NCBI GenBank assembly: GCA_900543675.1
Contig: UQRY01000012.1
Span: forward strand, 1-43,411
DNA: 43,411 nucleotides
Reading direction: 5' to 3'
Source: an uncultured Mycoplasmatota bacterium
GTDB taxonomy: Bacteria > Bacillota_I > Bacilli_A > RF39 > UBA660
Shown piece after piece: positions 32,563 to 41,218 of the stretch (positions are counted from its first letter, which is position 1; each line of letters begins with the position of its first letter). The position numbers and the translations under genes are program-made. The notes under the pieces were generated by a model that saw only the letters and a program-made list of their open reading frames with translations, was not told where the DNA came from and did no database searches.

Positions 32563-33843
32563 ATGTTTCAAACTTTGAAACAATTATTTGCACCGACGAA
32601 TAAAGATTTACGAAAAAGAATCGGTTTTACGTTGGTTGCCTTAATGATCTTCGTGATTGGAACTTCGATTCGAGTTCCAGGAACACCAGAAATCACCAGT
32701 AATTTAGGATTTCTAGATTTGATCAATGTTATGGGTGGTGGATCTTTACGTAATTTTTCAATTTTTGCGTTAGGTGTAATGCCTTATATCTCAGCATCCA
32801 TCATCATGCAATTATTACAGTTGGACATTGTTCCTTACTTTAGTGAACTAAACAAACAAGGACCAGTTGGAAGACAAAAAATCAATCAAATTACTAGATA
32901 TATGGGAATCATATTCGCCTTCATTGAAGGATTTGCTTTTTCCTTTGCATTCTTCAATGCATCTAGTGCTTTAGATCATTTATATATTGCCACCATATTG
33001 ACAGCAGGTACTGCCTTTACTCTTTGGTTAGGAGATAGAATTACCAAGAAGGGTATTGGTAATGGTATGAGTTTAATCATTATGGCCGGTATTATCAAAG
33101 AGCTACCAACAATGTTTATTCAAGCATTTCAGGGATTAGTTACGAACTCAGATTTAGCGTTAGCTTTAGGAATCGCTTTATTTGTACTCTTCATCATTGT
33201 ATATTTCATCATTATCATCGGCGTTATTTGGGTACAAGAAGCAGATCGTAAAATTCCTATTCAATATGCCAATAAAACATCAAGTGGTTACGGGAATCCA
33301 CAGAGTTACATGCCAATCAAAATTAACTCAGCTGGCGTTGTACCTGTCATCTTTGCTACTAGTTTTCTAGCAATTCCGACAACAATTGCTCAATTTAGTG
33401 GCAACCAAGGATTCATCAATTTCTGTAATAGTTACTTATCTTATTCAACACCAGTAGGACTTATCCTTTATATATTCTTAATTTTCTTCTTTGGATATTT
33501 CTATACATTTATCCAAATTAAACCAGAAGAATTATCTAAGAACTTACAACAAAATGGTGGTTATATTCCAGGTATTAGACCAGGTAAGGAAACAGAAAAT
33601 TATGTCAGTAAAGTTTTGTCTAGATTAACAGTAGTTGGTTCACTTTTCTTAGTGATCATAGCTATCTTACCTATTATTTTCACAGCATTAGTTAATCTAT
33701 CAGACAAAATCTCTGTACCAGCTAGTGTAACAATAGGTGGTACTGGACTTCTAATCGTCGTTGGTGTTGCACTAGAGACATATAAACAACTTGAAGGAAG
33801 CCTTGTGACTAGAAGTTATCGTAAAAGCTATAGGAGACATTAA
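32563..33843 (+). CDS. secY: Preprotein translocase subunit SecY
   Basis: The 10-span channel of the Sec translocon. The 426-aa protein has the N-terminal FTLVALMIFVIGTSIRVPG, GVMPYISASIIMQLLQ, the cytosolic loop KKGIGNGMSLIIMAGI, KINSAGVVPVIFA and KNLQQNGGYIPGIRPGK, the family signatures. AGGTGAT precedes the ATG, one base after rplO. It sits in the standard place before adk. Confidence 0.98.
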   Translation: MFQTLKQLFAPTNKDLRKRIGFTLVALMIFVIGTSIRVPGTPEITSNLGFLDLINVMGGGSLRNFSIFALGVMPYISASIIMQLLQLDIVPYFSELNKQGPVGRQKINQITRYMGIIFAFIEGFAFSFAFFNASSALDHLYIATILTAGTAFTLWLGDRITKKGIGNGMSLIIMAGIIKELPTMFIQAFQGLVTNSDLALALGIALFVLFIIVYFIIIIGVIWVQEADRKIPIQYANKTSSGYGNPQSYMPIKINSAGVVPVIFATSFLAIPTTIAQFSGNQGFINFCNSYLSYSTPVGLILYIFLIFFFGYFYTFIQIKPEELSKNLQQNGGYIPGIRPGKETENYVSKVLSRLTVVGSLFLVIIAILPIIFTALVNLSDKISVPASVTIGGTGLLIVVGVALETYKQLEGSLVTRSYRKSYRRH

Positions 33844-33846
33844 TCG

Positions 33847-34506
33847 ATGAATATTATTCTATTAGCGCCTCCCGCTGCCGGGAAGGGAACTCAAGCAAAA
33901 TTTTTAGAAAATGAATATCATTTAAATCACTTATCAACAGGAGACTTGCTTCGTCAAGTAGCTCGTGAAGATAGTGAATTAGGACAGAAAGTAAAAGAAA
34001 CCTTATCGAATGGGAATTTGGTTAGTGATGAAATCATCTTTCAATTAATTGATCATTACATGGCAGAAACGAAGAATCATCAGTTCTTATTTGATGGGTT
34101 TCCAAGAAATATTCTTCAAGCACAAACGCTCGATGATATCTTAAGTGAAAGATGTGAAAAAATCGATGCCGTATTTTTGTTAGATGTAACAGAAGAGTGT
34201 TTGAAAAAAAGAATAACAGGCAGAAGACTATGTAAAAATTGCGGTGCAATTTACAATGTTACAGAACCCTCGTTAAAACCAAAAAATGAGTCTATTTGTG
34301 ATAAATGTGGACATGAGTTATACCAAAGAGAAGATGATAACGAAAAATCATTTGAAATAAGGTATCGTGAATACAAGAAACAAACTGAGCCTTTGATCGA
34401 ATACTATCGTAAACAGAATAAACTTTATTCGATCGATAGTATGGCAAAGGCAGAAGAAGTCTTCCATCGAATTACATCTATCATAGAAAAAGAGATGATT
34501 AAATGA
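33847..34506 (+). CDS. adk: Adenylate kinase, zinc-lid type, with unusual P-loop
   Basis: Balances AMP, ADP and ATP. The 219-aa protein has a long lid domain with a CKNC and CDKC zinc site, STGDLLR, DGFPRN and GRRLCKNCGA motifs. The P-loop reads LAPPAAGKGTQA (residues 6-17), where most bacterial Adk have GxPGAGKGTQ; Gly at the first and fourth positions are Ala. The key Lys13, Gly14 and Thr15 remain, and the rest is intact, so it is probably active. Its TGA overlaps map (ATGA). Confidence 0.96.
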   Translation: MNIILLAPPAAGKGTQAKFLENEYHLNHLSTGDLLRQVAREDSELGQKVKETLSNGNLVSDEIIFQLIDHYMAETKNHQFLFDGFPRNILQAQTLDDILSERCEKIDAVFLLDVTEECLKKRITGRRLCKNCGAIYNVTEPSLKPKNESICDKCGHELYQREDDNEKSFEIRYREYKKQTEPLIEYYRKQNKLYSIDSMAKAEEVFHRITSIIEKEMIK

Positions 34507-35249
34507 TTACGATAAAAAGTAATAGAGAAATCGAATTGATGAAGCAAGCTGGTAATATTGTTTATCAGACTCATCAATACCTAAAACCGTTCTTAAAAGA
34601 AGGAATTACAACGGAAGAAATTGATCGACTTGCGGAAAAGTTTATCCGTAGTAAAGACGCAACGCCTTCTTTTAAGGGGTATGACGGTTTCCCTGGAAGT
34701 GTCTGTACGAGTATTAATAATCAAGTTGTACATGGTATTCCTGGGAAGACAAAATTAAAAAATGGTGATATCATATCGATAGATATCGGTGCTTGCTATA
34801 AAGGGTTTCATGGAGATTCCGCTTGGACTTATGCAGTAGGCGAAGTGGATGAAGAAAAAAAATACTTAATGGAACATACAGAAAAGGCGTTGTTCGAAGG
34901 GCTAAAACAAGTAAAACCTGGTAATAGAGTTGGGGATATTGGTTATGCAATCGAACAATACGCGTTAAAACACAACCTTGGCGTAGTAAAAGAACTAGTC
35001 GGTCATGGTGTGGGAACAGATGTTCATGAAGATCCAGAAGTACCTAACTATGGGAAAGCGGGAACAGGTCCATTACTAAAAAAAGGAATGGTCATTGCCG
35101 TTGAACCGATGTTAAATTTAGGAACAGCAGATATATATATGCTCGATGATGACTGGACAGTAGAAACCGCCGATGGCAAACCTTCGGCCCATTATGAACA
35201 TACTGTAGCGGTAACCGAAGATGGATATCAAATTTTGACGGGAGAGTGA
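34503..35249 (+). CDS. map: Methionine aminopeptidase type I
   Basis: Removes the initiator methionine from new proteins. The 248-aa enzyme has the metal ligands in SIDIGACYKGFHGDSAWTY (two Asp), GHGVG (His), VEPML (Glu) and HYEHTVAVTE (Glu). VHGIP is present near the start. The ATG overlaps the adk stop, and infA follows after seven bases. Confidence 0.97.
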   Translation: MITIKSNREIELMKQAGNIVYQTHQYLKPFLKEGITTEEIDRLAEKFIRSKDATPSFKGYDGFPGSVCTSINNQVVHGIPGKTKLKNGDIISIDIGACYKGFHGDSAWTYAVGEVDEEKKYLMEHTEKALFEGLKQVKPGNRVGDIGYAIEQYALKHNLGVVKELVGHGVGTDVHEDPEVPNYGKAGTGPLLKKGMVIAVEPMLNLGTADIYMLDDDWTVETADGKPSAHYEHTVAVTEDGYQILTGE

Positions 35250-35256
35250 AAATCGA

Positions 35257-35472
35257 ATGGCTAAAGATGATATTATAGAAGTAGAAGGAAAAGTTCTAGA
35301 AATCATACCAGGTGGCAAGTTTAAAGTTCAAATAGAAAATGGTCACATTGTAGAAGCCCATGTTTCTGGTAAAATCCGAATGAACTACATTCGCATTTTA
35401 CCAGGTGACACCGTAGTAGTCGAATTATCGCCTTACGACCCAAAACATGGACGGATAACCTATAGAAAGTAG
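35257..35472 (+). CDS. infA: Translation initiation factor IF-1
   Basis: A 71-aa OB-fold protein that helps IF-2 and IF-3 at the A site. KDDIIEVEGKVLEIIPGGKF and HVSGKIRMNYIRILPGDTV, and the C-terminal YDPKHGRITYR, are diagnostic. The ribosome binding site is weak (GAGTG) and overlaps the map end, suggesting coupling. Confidence 0.97.
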   Translation: MAKDDIIEVEGKVLEIIPGGKFKVQIENGHIVEAHVSGKIRMNYIRILPGDTVVVELSPYDPKHGRITYRK

Positions 35473-35483
35473 GAGGGATTATA

Positions 35484-35597
35484 ATGAAAGTAAAAGCATC
35501 TGTAAAACCAATGTGTGCAAAGTGCAGAGTAATCAGAAGAAAAGGTAAAGTGATGATTATCTGTGAAAATCCAAAGCACAAACAAAAACAAGGATAA
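35484..35597 (+). CDS. rpmJ: 50S ribosomal protein L36
   Basis: A 37-aa zinc protein starting MKVKASVKPMCAKC. The zinc ligands are the CAKC pair, Cys27 (IICENP) and His32, the C+ (zinc-binding) form. AGGAGGG precedes the ATG, and it sits in its usual place between infA and rpsM. Confidence 0.97.
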   Translation: MKVKASVKPMCAKCRVIRRKGKVMIICENPKHKQKQG

Positions 35598-35615
35598 TAA
35601 TTAGGAGGTGTATGT

Positions 35616-35981
35616 ATGGCACGTATTAAAGGAATCGATCTACCTAACGAGAAACACGTATCTATCGCATTGACAAGTATTTATGGAATAGGAAGAAGAT
35701 TAGCACTTACAATTTGTAAAGACGCTAAAGTAGAACCTAGCAAAAAAGCAAAAGACTTGGACAATGAAGAATTAGTACGCTTACGTGAAGAAGTAAACAA
35801 ATATACAACAGAAGGTGATCTTCGTCGTGAAGTAAACATGAACATCAAAACGAAGATGGAGATTAATTCTTACCAAGGTAGAATGCATAAAAGAGGTCTA
35901 CCAGTAAGAGGACAAAGAACTAGTAGAAATGCACGTACTCGTAAAGGAAAACCAAAAACAATCGCAAATAAAAAGAAATAA
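35616..35981 (+). CDS. rpsM: 30S ribosomal protein S13
   Basis: A 121-aa head protein contacting the P-site tRNA and L5. MARIKGIDLPNEKHV, LTSIYGIGRRLA and GLPVRGQRTSRNARTRKGK are diagnostic. AGGAGGTG ribosome binding site; a nearby out-of-frame ATG at 35612 is not used. Confidence 0.98.
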   Translation: MARIKGIDLPNEKHVSIALTSIYGIGRRLALTICKDAKVEPSKKAKDLDNEELVRLREEVNKYTTEGDLRREVNMNIKTKMEINSYQGRMHKRGLPVRGQRTSRNARTRKGKPKTIANKKK

Positions 35982-36007
35982 AATAGTTAGAAATGGAGGT
36001 CAGACTT

Positions 36008-36391
36008 ATGGCATATAAAACAAGAAAAAGAAAAGTCAAAAAGAATGTACCTGAAGGAGTAGCTCATATTCATTCCACATTCAATAATACAATTGTAACC
36101 ATTACCGATAAAGATGGTAATGCAATTAGCTGGGCTAGTAGTGGTGCTATCGGTTTCAAAGGTAGCAAAAAATCTACACCATTCGCAGCAGGTATGGCAG
36201 CAGAGGCTGCAGGAAAAGCTGCTTACGATATTGGAATGCGTAAAGTAGAGATATTCGTAAAGGGTATGGGTCCTGGACGTGAAACAGCTATTCGTTCATT
36301 ACAGACAGCGGGATTAGAAGTTACTTCAATTTCTGATGTAACACCAATTCCACATAATGGATGTCGTCCACCAAAACGCCCACGTGGGTAA
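36008..36391 (+). CDS. rpsK: 30S ribosomal protein S11
   Basis: A 127-aa platform protein. RKRKVKKNVPEGVAHIHSTF, SSGAIGFKGSKKSTPFAA and the C-terminal IPHNGCRPPKRPRG are diagnostic. I chose the ATG at 36008, seven bases after GGAGGT, over an upstream in-frame ATG at 35993. Confidence 0.98.
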   Translation: MAYKTRKRKVKKNVPEGVAHIHSTFNNTIVTITDKDGNAISWASSGAIGFKGSKKSTPFAAGMAAEAAGKAAYDIGMRKVEIFVKGMGPGRETAIRSLQTAGLEVTSISDVTPIPHNGCRPPKRPRG

Positions 36392-36411
36392 TGAAAAAGG
36401 AGGAAAGTTTC

Positions 36412-37362
36412 ATGTTACAATTTGAAAAACCAGTATACAAAATTACTGATTATGTAGAAAGTAATTTTTATGGAAAATTTGAACTAGAACCACTAGAGAG
36501 AGGATTTGGAACTACACTTGGTAATGCTCTACGTAGAGTAATGTTATCTTCACTACCAGGTAGTGCGATCACAAGTGTAAAAATCGAAGGTGTTTCTCAT
36601 GAATTTCAAACGATCGATGGCGTAATCGAAGATGTTTCTTTGATTGTGTTAAATTTAAAAGATATCGTCATTAAAAATCATACGAAAGAAAATAAAGTAC
36701 TTCACTTAAATGTGAATAAAGAAGGTCCAGTTACAGCTGGAGATATCGAAAAAGATGCAGATATCGAAATTCTAAATCCTGATAAAGTAATTGCTAATAT
36801 TGCTAAGGGTGGCAGTTTAGTAATGGAAATGACAGTGGGAAATGGTAGAGGATATGTAAAAAGTGATGATAATAAAAAGCTTTTAACTGACAAGAAAGTT
36901 GGTACTATCGCTATCGATTCATTGTATTCTCCAATTGAAAGAGTATCATACGAAGTACAACCTGCCAGAGTAGGACAAGATGAAAGTTATGATAAATTAG
37001 TTCTAGAAGTGTGGACAAATGGTTCTATGAAGCCAGAAGAAGCAATTGCTTTAGCTTCTCGTATCTTAATCGAACATTTCCAACTATTAACCGATTTAAG
37101 TAATATTGCCGATGTAACAGGTTTAATGATCGAGAAAACAGAAGATCCTAAAGTAAAAGCTTTAGAAACAACAATCGAAGATTTAGACTTCTCAGTTCGT
37201 GCTTATAATTGTTTAAAACGAGCTGGTATTCATACGCTTCAAGATTTAGTCAACAAATCAGAAGCTGACATGATGAAAATTCGTAATTTAGGAAAGAAAT
37301 CCCTAAAAGAAGTATTAGATAAAGTAAGAGATTTAGGATTAATACTTCGCGATAATGACTAA
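36412..37362 (+). CDS. rpoA: DNA-directed RNA polymerase subunit alpha
   Basis: The 316-aa alpha subunit nucleates polymerase assembly. The N-terminal domain has FELEPLERGFGTTLGNALRR and LSSLPGSAITSVKIEGV. The C-terminal domain (about residues 250-316) has FSVRAYNCLKRAGIHTLQDL and RNLGKKSLKEV for UP-element and activator contacts. The ATG at 36412 follows AAAGGAGG; a longer in-frame ORF reads back into rpsK but has no such signal. Confidence 0.98.
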   Translation: MLQFEKPVYKITDYVESNFYGKFELEPLERGFGTTLGNALRRVMLSSLPGSAITSVKIEGVSHEFQTIDGVIEDVSLIVLNLKDIVIKNHTKENKVLHLNVNKEGPVTAGDIEKDADIEILNPDKVIANIAKGGSLVMEMTVGNGRGYVKSDDNKKLLTDKKVGTIAIDSLYSPIERVSYEVQPARVGQDESYDKLVLEVWTNGSMKPEEAIALASRILIEHFQLLTDLSNIADVTGLMIEKTEDPKVKALETTIEDLDFSVRAYNCLKRAGIHTLQDLVNKSEADMMKIRNLGKKSLKEVLDKVRDLGLILRDND

Positions 37363-37381
37363 TTAGTAAGGAGGATAGATT

Positions 37382-37726
37382 ATGGCATACCGAAAATTAG
37401 GCCGTGATAACAAACATAGAAGAAGCTTATTAGCCAATCAAACTAAAGATGTTATCATGAATGAGAGAATCACAACGACAGAGACACGCGCAAAAGAAGT
37501 ACGTAAATTCGTAGACAAAATGATCTCTTATGGAAAAGATGGTAGTTTAGTAGCTAGAAGAAAAGCTTTAGCATTTCTTCATAACGATACTGAAGCAGTC
37601 AAGAAAGTATTCGACGAATTAGCCCCTCGTTATCAAGAAAGAAATGGTGGGTATACAAGAATCGTTAAATTGACTGAAAGAAGAGGCGACGACGCCTTAA
37701 TGGTAATTTTAGAATTAGTAAAATAG
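37382..37726 (+). CDS. rplQ: 50S ribosomal protein L17
   Basis: A 114-aa protein at the tunnel exit. MAYRKLGRDNKHRRSLLANQ, RITTTETRAKEVRKFVDKMI and the C-terminal RRGDDALMVILELV are diagnostic. AAGGAGG ribosome binding site. It is the last gene of the ribosomal operon and is followed by a terminator. Confidence 0.98.
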   Translation: MAYRKLGRDNKHRRSLLANQTKDVIMNERITTTETRAKEVRKFVDKMISYGKDGSLVARRKALAFLHNDTEAVKKVFDELAPRYQERNGGYTRIVKLTERRGDDALMVILELVK

Positions 37727-37727
37727 T

Positions 37728-37763
37728 AAGTTCTTTAAGTTCTCTTGAAGGACTTCTTTTTTT
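37728..37763 (+). terminator. Terminator of the ribosomal operon
   Basis: A 12-bp stem (37728-37739 with 37744-37755, with G-T pairs) and TTCT loop, followed by seven T residues. Confidence 0.88.
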
Positions 37764-37808
37764 GGATAAAAATATGATAAGATAGATAGTGAAATGGTGG
37801 GATATAAA

Positions 37809-38606
37809 ATGGATATTAAAATAATTGCGATGGACTTAGATGGGACACTATTAACGGATGAGAAAACAGTAATACCACTTACTAAAGAAGTGTTACACAA
37901 GTGTAGAGAATTAGGCTATAAAGTAGTGGCAGTAACCGCTAGAATATTAACTAGTCTAGAAAATGCTTGCGAAACAGAATTATTTGATGACATTATTTTA
38001 AACAATGGAGGGTGTATTTATCATTGTGAAAATTCATCTATCCAAATTAAAGGAGAGATTTCCTTGCCACTCGTACAAGAAATAAAAGAAGAGGTAGAGC
38101 CATTTTGTGAGAAAATAGATTTCTGTACGAATAAGGCTTACTATATCTACAAACAAAAGAGTAATGCCAATAAACCATTCATTATCGATATTGACTCTTT
38201 AGACGAAGTAACAGAAACCATTATGAGAATGAATGTCTACTTCCAAGAGGATACAAAGCTAAAGAATTATCGGGATAAAATAAAAGAAAAGTACCCTGAC
38301 TTAAATTGCTTCCTCATGCAAGGATCAGAAGATAAATCAGGCTGGCTCGTCATTAATCCCAAAGGAATAAGCAAATTCACTACATTGTTGGATTACGCTA
38401 CTGAAAATGGAATAAAAGAAACAGAAATTCTCTACTTTGGGGATGGACTAAATGATTTAGAAGTAATGAATTCCAATGTCTATAGTGTTGCTATGGGAAA
38501 TGCCTTACCTGAGGTGAAAGAAGTAGCTAAAGATATCACACTAACAAACAATGAAGATGGAATTGGCAAATTTTTAAATAAGCGATTAATACGAAAAGAA
38601 GACTAA
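37809..38606 (+). CDS. HAD-superfamily Cof-type hydrolase
   Basis: A 265-aa phosphatase of the HAD IIB subfamily. It begins with AMDLDGTLLTDEK (Asp9 and Asp11 as nucleophile and acid), followed by VAVTAR (motif II), a cap domain in the middle, and FGDGLNDLEVM (motif IV Asp pair). Members dephosphorylate sugar phosphates or other small metabolites; the substrate is unknown. I chose the ATG at 37809, eight bases after GGTGG. It stands between the ribosomal operon and the SDR gene, where rplQ is normally followed directly by ecfA. Confidence 0.92.
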   Translation: MDIKIIAMDLDGTLLTDEKTVIPLTKEVLHKCRELGYKVVAVTARILTSLENACETELFDDIILNNGGCIYHCENSSIQIKGEISLPLVQEIKEEVEPFCEKIDFCTNKAYYIYKQKSNANKPFIIDIDSLDEVTETIMRMNVYFQEDTKLKNYRDKIKEKYPDLNCFLMQGSEDKSGWLVINPKGISKFTTLLDYATENGIKETEILYFGDGLNDLEVMNSNVYSVAMGNALPEVKEVAKDITLTNNEDGIGKFLNKRLIRKED

Positions 38607-38624
38607 TTTTCTATATAAAAACTG

Positions 38625-38654
38625 TTTCAAAAATACATAAACCAGTGGTATAAT
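38625..38654 (+). promoter_or_regulatory. Promoter of the SDR gene
   Basis: TTTCAA (38625-38630) and TATAAT (38649-38654) with 18-base spacing and a TGn extension. A second GGTATAAT motif lies right before the start codon and overlaps the ribosome binding site AGGTGG. Confidence 0.55.
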
Positions 38655-38672
38655 AAAAATAGGTGGTATAAT

Positions 38673-39431
38673 ATGAAGGCATTAGTTACAGGAGCATCTT
38701 CAGGAATCGGCAGAGAAATGGCAAAGTATCTAGATCACTTAGGGTATGAGTTGATTATTGTTGCAAGAAGCAAAGAGAAACTAGAACAGCTAGCTTCTAC
38801 ATTGAGCAAGAAACCAAAAATTATTGTGATGGATTTAATGTTAGAATCTAATATTAAGTCGCTTTATGTTCTAACCAAAAATGAAAATATCGATATCCTA
38901 ATTAATAATGCCGGCTTTGGCACTTTTGGAACCTTTACCGAAACTGAATTAACAACAGAGTTAGAGATGATCGATCTAAATATTAAAACCGTTCATATGT
39001 TAACTAAGATGTTCTTAAAAGATATGAAGAAAAAAGATAAAGGATATATTCTTAATGTCGCATCAACTGCTGCTTTTCAACCTGGACCTTTGATGGCGAC
39101 GTATTATAGTACAAAAGCTTATGTATTACGTCTGACAGAAGCGATATATTATGAACTAAAGAAAGAAAATTCCAATGTACATATTTCCTGCCTATGCCCA
39201 GGACCAGTCGATACGAACTTTAACCAAGTAGCTGGCGTATCTTTCGCGGTAAAACCAAAATCCGCTGAAGAAGTTAGTCGCTATGCGATCGATCAGATGT
39301 TAAAGAATAAAATGTTAATCGTACCTGGCTTCAAAATGAAATGTGTAAAATTCTTTGGTCGCTTTCTATCAGATAAAACGTTAATGGCATTTGCTTATCG
39401 AATTCAAAAGAAAAAACAAAAAGCAGAATAA
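38673..39431 (+). CDS. Short-chain dehydrogenase/reductase
   Basis: A 252-aa classical SDR. The Rossmann motif TGASSGIG lies at residues 6-13, NNAG follows, and the catalytic Ser (VASTAAF) and YxxxK (YYSTK) are present. CPGPVDTNF follows the active site. The C-terminal 50 residues (from about 205) are basic and include FFGRFLSDKTLMAFAYR, which may contact the membrane. The Arg after the second strand (VARSKEK) suggests NADP. The substrate is unknown. Confidence 0.93.
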   Translation: MKALVTGASSGIGREMAKYLDHLGYELIIVARSKEKLEQLASTLSKKPKIIVMDLMLESNIKSLYVLTKNENIDILINNAGFGTFGTFTETELTTELEMIDLNIKTVHMLTKMFLKDMKKKDKGYILNVASTAAFQPGPLMATYYSTKAYVLRLTEAIYYELKKENSNVHISCLCPGPVDTNFNQVAGVSFAVKPKSAEEVSRYAIDQMLKNKMLIVPGFKMKCVKFFGRFLSDKTLMAFAYRIQKKKQKAE

Positions 39432-39434
39432 CCT

Positions 39435-39472
39435 AACTACATAGTAGATAAAAATTCTATTATGTAGTTTTT
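39435..39472 (+). terminator. Terminator after the SDR gene
   Basis: A 14-bp stem (39435-39448 with 39456-39469, one G-T pair) with a 7-base loop and a short T run. Confidence 0.85.
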
Positions 39473-39555
39473 CTATCTAAAAATCCATATTATCCGCTAA
39501 CGAGGTGTATCTCAATTAAACCTGTAACGAAAAGAGCATCTAATATGATTTTTTC

Positions 39556-39584
39556 TTGAATTTTCTGAACACTTTTAGTATAAT
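39556..39584 (+). promoter_or_regulatory. Promoter of the ECF-like module
   Basis: TTGAAT (39556-39561) and TATAAT (39579-39584), spaced 17 bases. GAGGTGG follows before the ATG at 39609. Confidence 0.75.
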
Positions 39585-39608
39585 AGTTAAGCGATTGAGG
39601 TGGGGCTA

Positions 39609-40418
39609 ATGTCTAAGATATTAGAAATCAATAATCTTACCTTTAGCTATCCAGAAAAACCGTTATTTCATGGGCTATCGCTAGAAATAGAAGAGGGCAA
39701 ATATATTACCATCATCGGAAACAATAAAAGTGGTAAAACAACACTAATGAAATTAATTTGCGGTATCCTAAATAGTAAAGATTCGATTGTTGCTGGATAT
39801 GCTTATGTAAATCACGCTAGAATCCATGATAATTCTAGATTTTTTGGCGTGGTATTTTCTGGTGTAGACAATAAATTTTTATTCGATAATGTCTATAAAG
39901 AGATGGCCTTCCCTTTAGAAAATTTAAATATCCCAGTACCTAAGATTGAAGAAAAGATATTAGAAATAGCCAAAGAGTTCGGAATTACGAAATTTCTAGA
40001 TCGTAAAATCGAGAATTTGACTAACTCTGAAAAACAAGAATTATTAATTGCCATTGCGCTTCTACATGAACCTAAGGTATTACTTTTAGATAATGCGTTT
40101 TCGATGATGAATAAAAAGACGAAACAAAAAATACAAAAAATCTTAAATGAAAGAATCGAACGGGATAAATTAACGGTAATCTTAACAACGACGAATCTCA
40201 ATGAAATTATTTCTAGTGACTATACTTACGTATTAAATAATGGAGAAATTATCATGGAAGGTAAACCAAGTAGTGTTCTACGTGAAGAAAAAATTCTAAA
40301 TCGTATCGGACTAGAATTACCGTTTATGATCGATTTATCTTTGAAATTAGAATTTTATGAATTACTAGATGATGAGATTACCGATATGGATAGGATGGTG
40401 GATACGTTATGGAAATAA
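39609..40418 (+). CDS. Degenerate ABC ATPase in the EcfA1 position
   Basis: Energy-coupling factor ATPases power vitamin and metal uptake with a T and an S component. This 269-aa protein has the ABC fold and an intact Walker A, GNNKSGKT (37-44). The other motifs have changed: the Q-loop Gln is Ser84 (VVFSGVDNKF), the LSGGQ signature is LTNSE (137-141), Walker B ends DN (161-162) instead of DE, the D-loop Asp is Asn168, and the switch His is Thr195. The MAFPLENLNIP segment is still EcfA-like. I chose the ATG at 39609, behind GAGGTGG, over a GTG at 39600. It overlaps the next gene by 10 bases. Confidence 0.8.
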   Translation: MSKILEINNLTFSYPEKPLFHGLSLEIEEGKYITIIGNNKSGKTTLMKLICGILNSKDSIVAGYAYVNHARIHDNSRFFGVVFSGVDNKFLFDNVYKEMAFPLENLNIPVPKIEEKILEIAKEFGITKFLDRKIENLTNSEKQELLIAIALLHEPKVLLLDNAFSMMNKKTKQKIQKILNERIERDKLTVILTTTNLNEIISSDYTYVLNNGEIIMEGKPSSVLREEKILNRIGLELPFMIDLSLKLEFYELLDDEITDMDRMVDTLWK

Positions 40419-41218
40419 TCTTTAAAAACGTGGGCTACCGCTATAAAAATAGAAAAATCCTAGAAAAAGTAAATCTAAAGATTAGAAACAATATGATTAC
40501 AGGGATAACTGGGGATAATAAGACACTATTAATTGAATTAATTAATTCGATTACTTTTCCTAGCTATGGAGAAATTAAAATTGGGAATCAAGAAATCAAT
40601 GATGATAATTTAATCGAACTAAGACGAACTGTCTGTTTAATCCGTCAAAACCCAGAAGAACAGTTCTTTACGGCTACTGTAAAAGAAGAGATGGAGTTTC
40701 TTGTTGGACGTTTAAATTATAAAAGTAGAAACATCATTAAAAAGATGAAAGACTCGCTTCAAATTGTCGGTCTAAATGAAAAATATTTAGAAAAAGATAT
40801 CTTTAAATTATCTACAGGTGAACAGAAATTAATTCAAGTAGCGATCAGCTTATTGTATAATCCTAATATCGTTATCTTTGATGAACCATTTGTCGAACTA
40901 GATTACACAAATAAAAAGAAGTTAATTAAGCTAATCAAACTATTGAAAGAACGCTATCATAAAACCGTGATTATCGCTAGTAATGATAGTAATATTCTAT
41001 ACGAATTAACCGATGACCTAGTAGTCATTAAAAAAACTAGAATTATTGCCGCTGATGAGACTGAAAAAATCTATCAAGATGTCGATTTCCTCGTATATAA
41101 CGATATCGAAATCCCAGATTTAATTGCTTTTACTGCTAAAGCTAGAGAGAAAAATGTTAAATTATCTTTTCATAAAGATATTAGAGATTTAATAAAGGAT
41201 GTGTATAAACATGTTTAA
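40409..41218 (+). CDS. ABC ATPase in the EcfA2 position, altered Walker A and no switch histidine
   Basis: A 269-aa partner ATPase. The Walker A reads GITGDNKT (32-39), where Asn37 replaces the glycine before the lysine. The Q-loop Gln80 (RQNPEEQFF), the signature LSTGE (134-138), Walker B FDEP (Asp158, Glu159) and the D-loop ELD remain. The switch His is Asn192. If it pairs with the EcfA1-like protein, the intact Walker A of one subunit faces the good signature of this one, and its own altered Walker A faces the degenerate signature. It overlaps both neighbours, so the three are made together. Confidence 0.8.
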   Translation: MEIIFKNVGYRYKNRKILEKVNLKIRNNMITGITGDNKTLLIELINSITFPSYGEIKIGNQEINDDNLIELRRTVCLIRQNPEEQFFTATVKEEMEFLVGRLNYKSRNIIKKMKDSLQIVGLNEKYLEKDIFKLSTGEQKLIQVAISLLYNPNIVIFDEPFVELDYTNKKKLIKLIKLLKERYHKTVIIASNDSNILYELTDDLVVIKKTRIIAADETEKIYQDVDFLVYNDIEIPDLIAFTAKAREKNVKLSFHKDIRDLIKDVYKHV

